A stretch of DNA of 64,000 nucleotides from the NCBI GenBank assembly GCA_025526995.1, contig JAHLKG010000001.1:744001-808000 (forward strand), in the 5' to 3' direction. A program made the position numbers and the translations under genes. The DNA is from Powellomyces hirtus (lineage: Eukaryota; Chytridiomycota; Chytridiomycetes; Spizellomycetales; Powellomycetaceae). Positions 33,561-44,700 of the stretch are shown piece by piece. Every line of letters starts with the position of its first letter. Position 1 is the first letter of the stretch. The notes below the pieces were generated by a model. The model had not been told where the DNA came from and ran no database searches. It saw nothing but the letters and a program-made list of their open reading frames with translations.

Positions 33561-34088
33561 AATGTCCCGCAACTCCAACTTCCACCTGCATTCCTCATTC
33601 AGACCCGTCGCAAACAAAGCCATGCTGGGATGAATGGGGGAAACGGGGCGCAAGCACGATCACGTTTCAAGATATCCAACTTATTGTTAGAACAATGAGC
33701 TTCCATCCAGGTTGGTGAGGCGTTGCACATTAAGTGCCATTGACGGCCGCTGAATGAGATCAGATAATGGAACGGGTTCTAGCCCACCCAATTCGCCACC
33801 GAATTGGTTGTCTGGGCAAGTGGTGGGTGTTTGGCTATACGACATGTTTGTTTATCTGTTTGTATTGTCAAATTTAGATGCACCACTTTTTGATGAAACG
33901 TGGCGCCAATCTATTTCTGCGCTTAATGGTTATACCAAACAGAGAGCAATTTAAGTTGAACTCTGGAGCCTCGCGATTCAGAACCGTAATCTTGGGCAGT
34001 AGACTCTTGCGTAAGCGTACGCGAAAAGACGACTAACTATCCTTACGCTTATGTTTATTTTATTCGAAGCTGAACGATGTCAATATAT
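33561..34088. other. Intergenic region, nothing recognised
   Basis: An AT-rich stretch between the short ORF promoter and the 3' end of the SDR gene. No frame, repeat or RNA was identified. Confidence 0.45.
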
Positions 34089-34906
34089 TCACCAAACAAT
34101 GTTCTTTGCCGCGTAGTCATAGAACTTGCCATTATCGGCTTTGCGCAGACCCATGATCACCGCAAACATTTTTGCTGCAGCATGCTCTGTGGTGAACAGC
34201 TTTTCAGGATTCACGTTCCCGATGAAAGGAGAGGAGAGCTCCGTCTTGACGGTTCCGGGATGGAGCGAGACCACAATCGCGTCCTTCTTGCTCGGATGGC
34301 CCAGTTCCACCGCGAGACACTTGGTCAACATGTTGAGCGCCGCTTTCGACATACGGTACGAGTACCACCCGCCGAGCCTGTTATCGCCAATGGAGCCTGT
34401 ACGGGCCGACACGTTGGCCCAAACGGGATTTGAAAACGGCGATTTGTTCCGGGTGGGATGGAAGAGAAGTGGGGAGAAGTGCTTTGCCACCATGGTTGGT
34501 GCGATTACGTTAACGTCCAGATGCCGTTGGAGGTTCTCGGGTGTTACCGCTGTAAAAAATGCATGATATAACATCGAGACTTTGTCTATCGGCACATACG
34601 CATCCTTTTACCTGTGATGGCTTTCTCCGGCTGAAGGTAGCCAGCGAGGTTTACCACGCAGCCCACCGAGTGATTTCCATACATCTCTTTGATACGATCC
34701 GCGGCGGCCGAGATTTGATCTTCAGCCGTCAAGTCCGTCGTTATATGAGTCCATCTTTGCTGTTCTTCACTTTCCACCAAAAACTTGTCTTTCTCTGGGG
34801 GGTTCCGCGCGGTCGTGACTATTGTCAGGGAGGTGTTTTCCAGGAAGTGCCGGGCCAAAGCGGCCCCTATCCCTCTTGACGCCCCATTGAGCACAACAAC
34901 TGACAT
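34089..34906 (-). CDS. Short-chain dehydrogenase/reductase
   Basis: Two exons, 34906-34612 and 34549-34089, give 251 residues, the normal size for a classical SDR. The cofactor loop GASRGIG is at residues 8-14, and ARN after the second strand suggests NADP(H) preference. NLAG replaces the usual NNAG. The active-site Tyr and Lys are in GGWYSYRMSKAAL (YxxxK), with the catalytic Ser in NVSARTGSI. HPGTVKTEL is the usual post-catalytic loop. The general layout resembles the carbonyl-reductase/C-factor subgroup. The substrate is not predictable. No targeting signal is visible, so it is probably cytosolic. Confidence 0.88.
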
Positions 34907-35505
34907 TGTTTTTGTTCAAAGCAGGAAACAGTTACTGGGAATGAAGTGCGGAGTATCTCAGTGCGTGACGTTTTCCACAGACTTCCGGGAGCTGAGTCAG
35001 CAGACCAACGAATCTTCTACCAACCCACAAGTTCTTCTTCGCGACAATTGCCTGGGCAACCTTGCGCAAACACTGATGCACATGGGGGTCATCGTTCCAA
35101 GTTCAAACCCTGAATCAGCCCTCTGACGTCGAAGCCCACTGCCATACACCAAAGATCCCGTGTAGCAGAAGAGTTCATCACGCCGGCACAAGCGGTCAAG
35201 GCTGAATGTCTGCGATTTAAACATACATGCATAAGCCCACGATGGGAGCCAGCGATAAAACGGGTGTCGAATGAAGCAAGTTTTTGCACCCTTTTGAGAA
35301 TCGGCTCGTCTGTTATAAGAACATGGCGTGCAGTGCCGCCCTCCGTCGTGGCTTTTTTCGGGTTACGGCGCGCGTCACCGGCCGTCGGAGCAAGTGTGAC
35401 AAACCGCGGTTGGCCGTTGCTGCCCGTTATCGATAATACAGCAATTTGAATCGGCAAGGCCAGCAATCGGACAGCAGGCTATATACCCCCTCTCCTACGC
35501 GGGGA
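34907..35505. promoter_or_regulatory. Divergent intergenic region with TATA-like site
   Basis: This 599-bp gap separates the SDR start (-) from the start of the intronless gene (+). GCTATATACCCC at about 35478-35489 is a TATA-like element only some 20-25 bp upstream of the ATG at 35506. If used, it implies a very short leader or a start further downstream. Nothing else was recognised. Confidence 0.4.
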
Positions 35506-37452
35506 ATGACCAGCGGGGAACCTACAGCGCAGGGCATCGACGTTGCGCACCTCCCCAATGTCTTAGCCGGGCTGCGGCAATATTCTGGGGGCACGACCGC
35601 CGCACCACCGTCAATCACGGTAGCCGGCGCATTTCGCTTTTCACTACAAAGCAAACATGTTCTTGGGCACTATGGGCTTGTCAAGAACGACGGCCAGGTT
35701 GCGCATTTGCAAAAGACGAGAGCAGACGGTGGTCACGTCTCGTACCTCGCACTGGTGCAACTCGTGGACGGTGCTTACACTCTCGACGGAATCTTGGCTG
35801 ACACGGTGCAGGAACTGGAGCTGACGCGATCGACCCAGACGCTGGTCGCGGCGAACCTGAACGTTGAGTGCGTGACCATGGTGCTACGGGACATGGCCAC
35901 TAACTCCGGGATATATCGCCGGTATGGTCTGGTGGCCATTCCGTCGTCGACTGAAGCGGACTCCGACGTCGAAACCACTGTACTGGTCATATACGACGCT
36001 AGTGGTCTGGTGGAGTTTGCTCGAGGCATGGAAACATTTGAGGAGATTGTGCGCAGCGTTACTGTCATCCCAGGATTGCACGCCCGGATACGCACGGCGC
36101 AAGATGGGCTGCCAAACTTGCTTGCTGCGGTTGGGGGACGATCGGGCGTGCACGTGAATGCTGCCTCCGCTGGGACGATAATCTCGCTTGGACACTTTGG
36201 ATTTACCGTCCCTGAGAACTGGGGAATAGGGGAATTCAGCACATTAGCACACGCCCGACCTTCCGTTATTCTGCCACGCACGTCCATCGCGCAGGCGATG
36301 TGCATTGTGTTTTTCCCGCCGATCGCAGTTCCATCGCGCCCTGAAAACGATCTTGAATCCACCCTCGACTGTTTCACTCGGGGAGCTCATGCCGCAGCGG
36401 GTCTGACCGCCGCCAACCCTCCGATCAGCAGCACAAGCTCGGGCCCGCCGCAAGTGATAACGCAACATCACGTCCTACGCGGCGAAGGGCGAATGTGGGA
36501 ATTCCGTATCTATGCAGCGACGATGGTTCCTCAGTCAGCTCCGCAGTCGATACAAACTGACGACGCTGAAGACCATGGACAAGATGAGTTTCATGTTGTC
36601 ATGTTTTGGTCGAAAGGCATGAGTGGCTATGCAGCGACCAAAGACATGTTTGAAGAACTCGTCGCCAACGGGTTTGCTCTCGAAGACGAAGAGGTGAACG
36701 CGTCTGCCCCCGACAGGATTCCCGCCAATCCCACGCATGCAACAACACCATCATCCGCTCTCTTTGGCACCACTCACCGCTCAACCACACTCGAAGGATT
36801 ATATCTTGGCGCCGGTCTCAGCACCTTACGTCCAGATGCGAGTGGAAAAATGCATAATCCGTACCTCACCACCACACTCCTCCTCACCCACTCCCGCGAA
36901 GTATACCTCAACTGGGTGCCTCTCGACGGCACCCTGTCGCGGTTCAGACGCCAGACGGCTGCCCCGCGATTGCCGGATGGATCATACACCCTAGATGACG
37001 ACGGCGATACCATCACGATCTCCCTCACATCCGACACATTACCCGCTGACTGCGCGCGCTCAGTCTCTGGCAAAGTCACGGACGACTACACCCTGAGGTT
37101 TTCGCCTCAGTCATTCAAAACGCTGGCCCCACTGATCTTACTCAGCACGGCCCCAGCCCGCCGCGAGTCTCTCATCGGAAAAACTTACACTGCCACCGAC
37201 TCGCCTGGACCGGGATTGGCAGCTCTGGTTGCGTTTGACAAAGATGGTGACTCGCTTCGCTGGGATCATCCAAAGTTGGGCGCTGGAACTGCCAGCAAAT
37301 GGGGAGTGGATCACTTTACGCTGTGGTTCGAGATAGATGGCGCAGAGGGCGCAAAGACTACTCGATGGACCACGTTCTGCACGAGAGGAGACGATCCGGA
37401 CTTGATTATCCAGGGCGAGAGATTTCGTCTGCGGAGAGCGTGGGACGGATAG
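35506..37452 (+). CDS. Large intronless protein of unknown family (648 residues)
   Basis: A single uninterrupted frame runs from the first in-frame ATG (MTSGEPTAQGID). The product has no signal peptide, no convincing membrane span and no motif I recognise. It alternates predicted beta-strands with Thr/Ser/Pro-rich loops. The phrases VDGAYTLDGILADTVQE (about 105-121) and PDGSYTLDDDGDTITI (about 500-515) look like two copies of one strand-turn unit, hinting at an internally duplicated beta fold. The middle part contains FHVVMFWSKGMSGYAATKDM. It lacks introns, while most neighbours have two to seven, and its base composition looks more GC-rich by eye. A retrogene or a transferred gene is possible. 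It could also be a lineage-specific fungal family. Confidence 0.75.
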   Translation: MTSGEPTAQGIDVAHLPNVLAGLRQYSGGTTAAPPSITVAGAFRFSLQSKHVLGHYGLVKNDGQVAHLQKTRADGGHVSYLALVQLVDGAYTLDGILADTVQELELTRSTQTLVAANLNVECVTMVLRDMATNSGIYRRYGLVAIPSSTEADSDVETTVLVIYDASGLVEFARGMETFEEIVRSVTVIPGLHARIRTAQDGLPNLLAAVGGRSGVHVNAASAGTIISLGHFGFTVPENWGIGEFSTLAHARPSVILPRTSIAQAMCIVFFPPIAVPSRPENDLESTLDCFTRGAHAAAGLTAANPPISSTSSGPPQVITQHHVLRGEGRMWEFRIYAATMVPQSAPQSIQTDDAEDHGQDEFHVVMFWSKGMSGYAATKDMFEELVANGFALEDEEVNASAPDRIPANPTHATTPSSALFGTTHRSTTLEGLYLGAGLSTLRPDASGKMHNPYLTTTLLLTHSREVYLNWVPLDGTLSRFRRQTAAPRLPDGSYTLDDDGDTITISLTSDTLPADCARSVSGKVTDDYTLRFSPQSFKTLAPLILLSTAPARRESLIGKTYTATDSPGPGLAALVAFDKDGDSLRWDHPKLGAGTASKWGVDHFTLWFEIDGAEGAKTTRWTTFCTRGDDPDLIIQGERFRLRRAWDG

Positions 37453-37908
37453 ACACTCTCGCATACCGCCACTCATGGCTCTACCGCGATTTGCATGTTT
37501 TGCTGTACCGCTGATTTTCTCAATCAGCCCCCTTCTACATCAATTTTGAATACCTCAATACAGTAGCATTTCTCAAAGAAGATCTGCACAATGACTTGGA
37601 TGACTGGAAAGTGGCACTATGGATTAACCTTTACTATGACCTATCAACATGAATATGGGGGGATGAAAGATAAAGGTCTAGAACATGTAAACAAATGGGA
37701 AGCAGGAGTGAATGTGCTACATATGGACGAACAACAAAAACAAATGTGCGAAGATGCAATCTAGTCTAAGTTTAAGGTAAGGCTACGAATATCAATCTCA
37801 ACTGAAAGGGTGCAAGAAAGTTGGAGTGACCAGGGAGGTCCATGTCCGTACGAAAATGATGTAAACTAGGAACGAGAACAATCTTTCTCAGTCCTCTCTA
37901 ATTGCTGC
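37453..37908. other. Convergent intergenic region
   Basis: This 456-bp AT-rich gap lies between two converging genes and presumably holds their 3' ends. No gene or repeat was recognised. Confidence 0.5.
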
Positions 37909-40417
37909 TCAGGAGCTCTTGAATGGATTCTTGTCATCGTTTTGGTCCACCTCGGCAACGTCTAAAGCGTTGTTATAATAATCGTCAAGACCGGCACTGG
38001 GAGTCGCAATGTCAAGGCCAATTGAACCAATCTGAAGGTCTGGTAGAGTGTGCTGCAGTTCGTTCGCAGGCTTACTGGGTTCCTCCGTAGTGTTCTCTAC
38101 GACGGAGGCGGTATCGATGCGGTTTTCATCGCCAAAGGGTCCGGCCGCAACGTCCCCATTACTGCTGGTTGGCGAGAGTTTAGCACTTTCGGTCGGCGGT
38201 ACTTTTACACGAGGAGGGGGTATAATGGTAAGACTTGATGATGTTGCTGGCGTTGTGTCCTGCGTGGTATCGTAATGGTCGTCGTCGCCGTCCGTACCAA
38301 CTACAAACGGTTGCATCTGCTGTTCGAATGCTGGTGGTGCCGCATGAGCTTCCTCGGGCTTTCGAGGAAGTTGTCCAAACGAATCGTGCGGCATCGGGGT
38401 TTTGATTGTTGACATAACAGGAGCTTGCGAAGGTTGGATTTGAGCGGGCACATCGGCAGGGACCTGAGTTGAAGATCTCAAATTTCCTCCCATACTTCGT
38501 CGCATTCCTTCACCTCCGCCAAGATGGGCCAGTCGGGACAGATCCATTTTCGAAAGGTACTGCTGACTTGAGACACGTTTGGAGATGTCTACCATGGCCC
38601 CATCCTGGCTCTGAGGGCCAGCATTGCCCGAGCCTCCTTGTACAACTGGCGCTACCGCCTGCGGCACGGCATCCATTCTTGCCACACATACAAGGGGGAA
38701 GGCTCCTGTCTGTCCTGTTGCCGGTATGACTCCCAAGGCCCACCCGTCATCAAAGCATCTAACCATCACAATCTCGGAGCCAGCCTGTAGAGGAAGTTCG
38801 TCGGCAAGTGTCGGGACGTATTGATGCAACACTCTCATCGGGATGTTCAGCAGATCGTCGTCTTCTGCGCTCCCAGATTCAGGCGCTTGTTCGGAGGCTT
38901 GCGAGATCGGCGCAGGCTTGGGGGTAACTACGGGTGCGTCCCATGGGGTGCTAATATTTTTCGCACCCTGGAGATCACCGCGTGGGGGGGCAGCCATCGG
39001 AACGTACGGGGCGCTGAGATCCGGATTGAATGGGTTTCCCATTCCTTGCGTTACGTACGGATCCGAACTGAATGAGTGCTGGTGCTGCGGAACGGATGGG
39101 CTTGATCGAGCATAGTTCGGATTGGACACGGATGAGATGGGCGCCATTGCAATGTCGGTCTGATACGCCGCACTCGGGGCCTTAGGAATGTGCTGTGCCG
39201 CTGAGCCCCAACTGTCGCGGAATTCTGGTGACAAGACTCTGGTGCCATGGTACGCAGTGTTATCCTGGCCATTTTTGTCCGTGCTGGTGTTCTGTTGGTG
39301 GGTGTAATTGGCCGGAATGGGCGGGACAGGCGGCGCAATGTTGAATGAACCATGTTTCGAGTATCCACTGTTGGAGAACGCACCCGTCCGGGACTTTGAT
39401 GTTCGGTTCCTTCGACCACGGCAGCACAAGCAAACCCCGATGCCAAAACAGAGGAGGACAACTAGAACGATTACAACAGCAATAATGATGGTTCGGTTCG
39501 AGCTGGAGTCGGCGTCGTCAGTTACAGTCCCAAGAAGGCTCCTGCAGCACGGATCAGCGGTGTTGATGGCACATTGGCTAGCGGCAACCGCGCTGTTCGA
39601 GTAGCCTGTGACGGGAAGGAAAGGAATGACGTTAGCTCGCGGCGGTCAGAAGGGGAAAACAGTGATCAAGTCACAGGTTGCTAACAGCCAGATCTGGCTT
39701 TGTCTTCCCAGGGTCAACCGACATTCTGGATTCTGCCTGGATTTAAGTTTTCCTTTTTATACAATACTTACCACAAAGCTTTCCACCCTCTGACGGGATA
39801 CCGTCATAACATGTCGATTGGTCTTGCTGTCTGGAATAGTCGCAATAGCTTGGGTAATCCGCGTGGAATAATGCGTAAACATTGGTCAGTATCGCCCGGT
39901 TCCCCATAGCGGCTGGATCTGCAGGCGGACAAACAGTCGTGTTTTGCAGGAGATTCATTGCAGAGGTGGCGGCAATTTTACATTGAGGGGCGCACAATAC
40001 GGCGGGATTGACTTTAGCGGTCCGCGCCAGGTCAGGGCGACAAGAAGTAACAAGCAACGTCTCAGCGACGAGGGCGCTGCAGTACACGGACGCCTGGTAG
40101 CGCAGTGAAGCTGCTGCATCATTCGCGAGTGCTGCATTGGGCGTACAGCCCAGACCCTTTTCGCTGGAAGGCTTCATGAGCAACTTGGCGATGTCGGCAG
40201 AGTTGGATAACTTTTGGATGGTTGCATTAAGGGTTGCGACATTGGGTACGGTTTTCTGGTTTTTGATGAAGATCGGATAGCCGGCGAAGGCCGGGCCGCA
40301 AATGGAGTCGGTGTCCAGGTACAAGCATGCAGGCGTGATGACGGCTTGAGCCGAGACGGTTGTTGCGAAGAGTGCGGCCGCCGAGAGCACGCCGGCGAGA
40401 AAGTTGGTGACGACCAT
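37909..40417 (-). CDS. Single-pass membrane protein with cytoplasmic SH3 domain
   Basis: Two exons, 40417-39772 and 39605-37909, give 780 residues. A signal peptide (MVVTNFLAGVLSAAALFATTVSAQA) precedes an ectodomain with about 16 Cys, similar in spacing to the Cys-rich domains of fungal wall-associated proteins. One membrane span (TIIIAVVIVLVVLLCFGIGV, about 254-277) is followed by a Cys/Arg-rich stop-transfer segment. The cytoplasmic part is long and disordered and contains one SH3 domain, RVLHQYVPTLADELPLQAGSEI through DDGWALGV and TGAFPLVCV (about 472-525). The ALYDY motif is here VLHQY, and the WALG and GAFPL elements are intact. Pro-rich stretches may bind partner SH3 domains. A sensor or adhesion role is inferred from the architecture. 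Confidence 0.85.
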
Positions 40418-41403
40418 TCCGGCCTCCTGTCGACGGTATAGTACTGAAGAGTTTCTAGCTAAGACGACTAACTGACCGAGAACTCTGATGAATTACGATT
40501 GAATGGGGAATCTGTGCATGTATATCCAAGTGTATGTAGCAGCAGGGGACGATGGAAACGAGCGAAAGAACGGCCTGGTCGCTCTTTTCCTTTTGTCACC
40601 TCTACCTTCTTCCTCCCGTTGGACGCCCGCCGAGTCGCCGACAACTTTCGGCTGCCGGCGCCGATGTAGCGGTCGACCGACGTGGGCACGAACGCCTTCC
40701 ACTGCCAGCCACAAGCGCTAAGCCGCAGATACGACGTCCGTCCCACAGGCACACTACTGTACAATCAGACAGCCCAGCCATGTCTGTGCGGGGGATGCGA
40801 GAGGCAAACGCGTGCATACAATTTGCGTTCGCGTTTGCGTTGCGCAGACGCTGCACCAAATGGCAACCAAATGGCAACAACCAAATCAAGGCAAAGAGCA
40901 ATCCCAATTGCTGTCTTGAAGATGATGGAGTTCCTTCCGCCCAGACAGCCTGAGACTACCGTGACTGTTGCGATGACTCTGACACTGCAGGGAAAGCCAA
41001 CTGTAACTCCGAGTCACACTTTATCTGTGATCTGCGCACTGAAAGCCTCGCACAACAAAAGGATACAACAATAAGCAAAACTTTCGCCATCCCCCACAGA
41101 ACCGCGTTCGTCGCTCACGTGGCTTGTGTGCTATATTAAGCTAAAAGTTCAGCTTGTTGTTGACTCAGCATGACGTTTACAGACTGAATATTTTCCATTG
41201 GATGACGAGCCCATGGACCCTGTGTTTAGCGCGCCCAAAGGAATGCGTTGAGCTACTTGTTGTCTGGTTGATACATAGTAGTGGAGGTGACTGACACAGG
41301 ACGGAAGGGACGAACATCAAAAGAGCTAAGCTGGTCATTTCTGATACGCTCCATAGACACCGTTGGTAGTATACGTTGTCGGTTTGCGGTTTTATCGCAT
41401 CGC
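40418..41403. other. Intergenic region before tRNA-Val
   Basis: This 986-bp stretch should contain the promoter of the transmembrane SH3 gene. Overlapping open frames occur on both strands around 40550-40950, but their translations are Arg/Pro-rich and look like frame shadows. No RNA gene was seen before the tRNA. Confidence 0.5.
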
Positions 41404-41477
41404 GGTTTCTTGGTGTAGTTGGTTATCACATCTGTCTAACACACAGAAGGGCGCCAGTTCGAACCTGGCAGAAACCA
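41404..41477 (+). tRNA. tRNA-Val(AAC), copy 1
   Basis: A full cloverleaf can be folded. The acceptor stem is GGTTTCT/AGAAACC (7 bp), the A box is TGGTGTAGTTGG, and the anticodon arm TCTGT-CTAACAC-ACAGA has anticodon AAC. The T arm contains GTTCGAA, and the discriminator base is A. There is no intron. A TTTTT stretch follows within 15 nt and can end Pol III transcription. It differs from the other two copies by one compensated acceptor-stem base pair. Confidence 0.95.
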
Positions 41478-41710
41478 TGAAAAGTTTTTGTGGGTTTTTT
41501 TAGCCTCGTGCCCTCTTTAACTTCAATCAAACGAAAATGCCTTTCTGCATTTCAGAAGGATAGAGATGACCCAATTGAAGGTGGGATGTGCTTGACATTT
41601 ATGAAGCACCCCAAGGGCAACTAGAATCAGAAATACAAAAACACATTTGGGGATAAAGTAGAGATAAAACAGATGTACATAAGCGTGAATGAACGGGATA
41701 TCCGAGCGGT

Positions 41711-41732
41711 GGGGGGGGGGGGGGGGGGGGGG
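41711..41732 (+). repeat. Run of 22 G
   Basis: An uninterrupted G22 tract lies just beyond the 3' end of SSK2, where the transcript would carry C22. True length is uncertain because such runs are error-prone. Confidence 0.8.
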
Positions 41733-41768
41733 AGGGAAACGGCAAATGGCCACTCAGGGCTCAGTCGA

Positions 41769-44700
41769 TCATCGATGGGCAGAAGCACCGTCTGCGGCCG
41801 AGGACTGTGCAGCAATGTTTGTTCCTGCCTCATGAACGGCTCTGAAGAGGGCGCCTCTCCAAGCATGCTCGGCGTCAACGTCTCCAGGGGCCGGGGAAGG
41901 AAAGTCTGGATTCACGCCTTCACAGACGGCCCGAACAACAGCCGAACTGTCTGAATTGCCAGAGTTGACGGACGAGGATGCGGATGACGCCGAAGGGGAG
42001 GGCGGCGGTAGACTGGCGAGCGAGGGGACGAATGTCGTGTCGTGCAATGGATTGGCGGGGAGTTGCGGACACGTATTTGATGTTGTGGTCAGGCCGGTTG
42101 CTGATTCGGATGCTGGTGATGCTGCTGTTGTCCCCACCGTAGTTAGAGACGATGGCCGCGATGTGGAAATGAATGATCCCGGAGAGGACGATGTTATGGA
42201 CGAGGCGCCAGGCCCGTGATGATGATGGTGATGGGTGTGGTGTTGTTTTTTGCCTAGCCGTGATTGCGGAGGTTGGAGGTGCCCATCTTTGGATGAGTCG
42301 CTGCGAAGGGACTCTTTTCCCATGACGCGCAATGTGGAGCGATCTCCGGGGGAAGCGGCAGCTGAAGCTGCTGGCGACGAGTGTGATAACGACTCGACCG
42401 CAGGGAAGTACCCATCGGAAGCTGCTGGTCGCTGGGCGTCGCGAGGAGATTGGGACGATTCCCGTGAAGAATCCTCCGCTGGAGAATCTCCAGAACCCCA
42501 CGGTCCATTCTCACTACCTGGAGAGCGGGCCGGGTAAAAAACGGGTTGCGGTGGTCGAGACAGTGCTTCAAACTGGTCGAAACCGCCCCCACGACCACTG
42601 CTGCCCTTGCTGCCCTTGCTGTCTCCGCTCGTTGTCGCGTAGCCAGCCGCACTGCTGCTTCCATCTCCATGTGCTGAAGCGGCTCTTGCTCGTGCATTCT
42701 CGGAAGCCTCCTTGAGTGGCTCCATGATTGCATTGGGAATGGTGAGATCGTTTTCGTTGATGTCCTTCACCCACGGGTGTTCCAACAACTCCTTTGCCGT
42801 AGGTCGCTGTGTCGCCGGACGCGTGAAACACTGTTTGAGAAAATCTATACCGGGTTCGCTCAGCTGCGACGGTTCTGGGAGCGGTGGGATTCGATTAGCG
42901 ATTCCAATGTGGTACATGACGGCCCACTCGTTGTCCAAGCCGCTCCATGGTTTGCGGCCGGTCACCATCTCGAGCACGCAACAGCCCAAACTCCATATGT
43001 CCTGAGCACCATGACGGCCAAGACCTTCGCCAGTGATGACTTCCGGAGCAATGTAGTGCGGCGTTCCAACAAGTGTGTTAGCTTCTCCGTTTACTACAAC
43101 CGTCTTCTGGGTCTTGTAGATCTTGGATGCTCCAAAATCTACATACTTGATTTGGCCTTCTTGTCCTAAGAGAGTGTTTGCAGGCTTGACATCCCTGATG
43201 AGAGTTCACATCCCGACATTAGCACTGACGTAAACCGTCCTAGTATCATCACAATAACACCACTGACCTGTGAACAATGCCCTTTCCATGGAGATAGTCC
43301 AAACCTCTTAGCATTTGCTTAGCATAGACCGTCGTCACACTCTCGTCACCGAATCGCCCCCCGTGCTCAAGCAAGTTGGCAACCGAGTGCGGACAATATT
43401 CCATGAAGATATAGAGCTTATCACGATGCACCTCGACGCCATAGTACTCGATAATGTTGGGATGATGCAATAGTTGCAACACGTTCATCTCGTCCTTGAT
43501 AGAGCGTTGTAAGGCATCCAGAGAAGTGACGTCGGTGAACCTGATCTCCTTGACTGCCATCAAATCCGCAGTTTCGAGGTTGATCGCCATATAGACGGAG
43601 CCAAAGGATCCGCCTCCCAAGAATTTGCCTTGCTGCCATCTCAGAGAAATGGAGCTGGATGTGGAGGCAAGGAAACTCAGATTGCGGTCCACGACGTTTC
43701 GACTGTCCAGTACTTTGCCCACAAGTCGATTCGCCTGTGCCCGGCTCAAGCGTTCCTCCTCGAGTCGCTCAATGGCAGTAAGCCATGCTTTCTGCTTGCG
43801 TTGCATATGAGTATCCCCGTGGTAGTTTCCACTTCCTCGAGCACTAGGGCCTGCGACACTTGATGGAGAGCCAGTTGGGCTTTTCACAGCATGTGGGGTG
43901 AGAAGTTTGGTTGCCCCTGCAGTAGCGCTGGTACTCTTCTCTTTCTCGGCAAGAGCTGGACTCAAGTCGATGGCAGATTTTTCCGCGGGGTGTGATGAAG
44001 GTGTATCGGCATTTGATCCCTCGGATGAAGGTTCAAGGGTCTCTGTAACCGTTGGGATATCTGGATTGGCCTTTGCGGTAGGAGGCGAATCACTGGTAGC
44101 GTCCGTGGCCTTTTTCTCGGACTCAGCCTTGTCGTCCACTGTCACTTCAGGCTTTCTTGTGTCAGTATTTTCCATGTCATGGTCGCTGTCCGTATCGGAC
44201 TCGGTTTTGAGGGCGGATATCTCAGTCGCCGGAGCTTCAGTTTTCGGTCTGGGATCAGAGTGAGGCTCCGGTTGAGGGGTCTTCGGAGGATCCTTCTTCG
44301 TTGTCGTTGGCAAAGCCAATTTCGATACTGTCCGTCCACCGGCAAGCATGGCCTCCACGATCTCATTGGCATTTCCAGCTCCAATTCCTGCTAATCCCGT
44401 TCCTCCCCCTTGCTCGAATCCTCGTATAAGAACTCTCATGCATCTGGCGACACCTTTCCTCAGCTCGGCAAAATCGTTTTCGCCCAGTACGTAGATTCTT
44501 CCTCCGCTGGTAGCTGTCATGGCAAACTCGAGAGCCATGAGGTTCCAGTTAAGAGCTTTTTGCTGCATATTGGCAGCGGCCACAGAGCCAGCATCGGTAG
44601 CGCAGAAGTCCACCCATTCCACTGCAAGACCGACTAGTTTCTTCATCATATGTCGATGCTTTTTACCGTTGCCCACATATTTTAAAGCTCGCCATCCAAA

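Noticed and set aside
40552..40953. 133-codon + strand ORF, with an overlapping minus-strand ORF
   Set aside because: Both are Arg/Pro/Ala-rich with no family resemblance; open because of local composition.
43898..44263. 121-codon + strand ORF
   Set aside because: Antisense to the Ser/Glu-rich linker of SSK2, whose frame is supported by family similarity on both sides.
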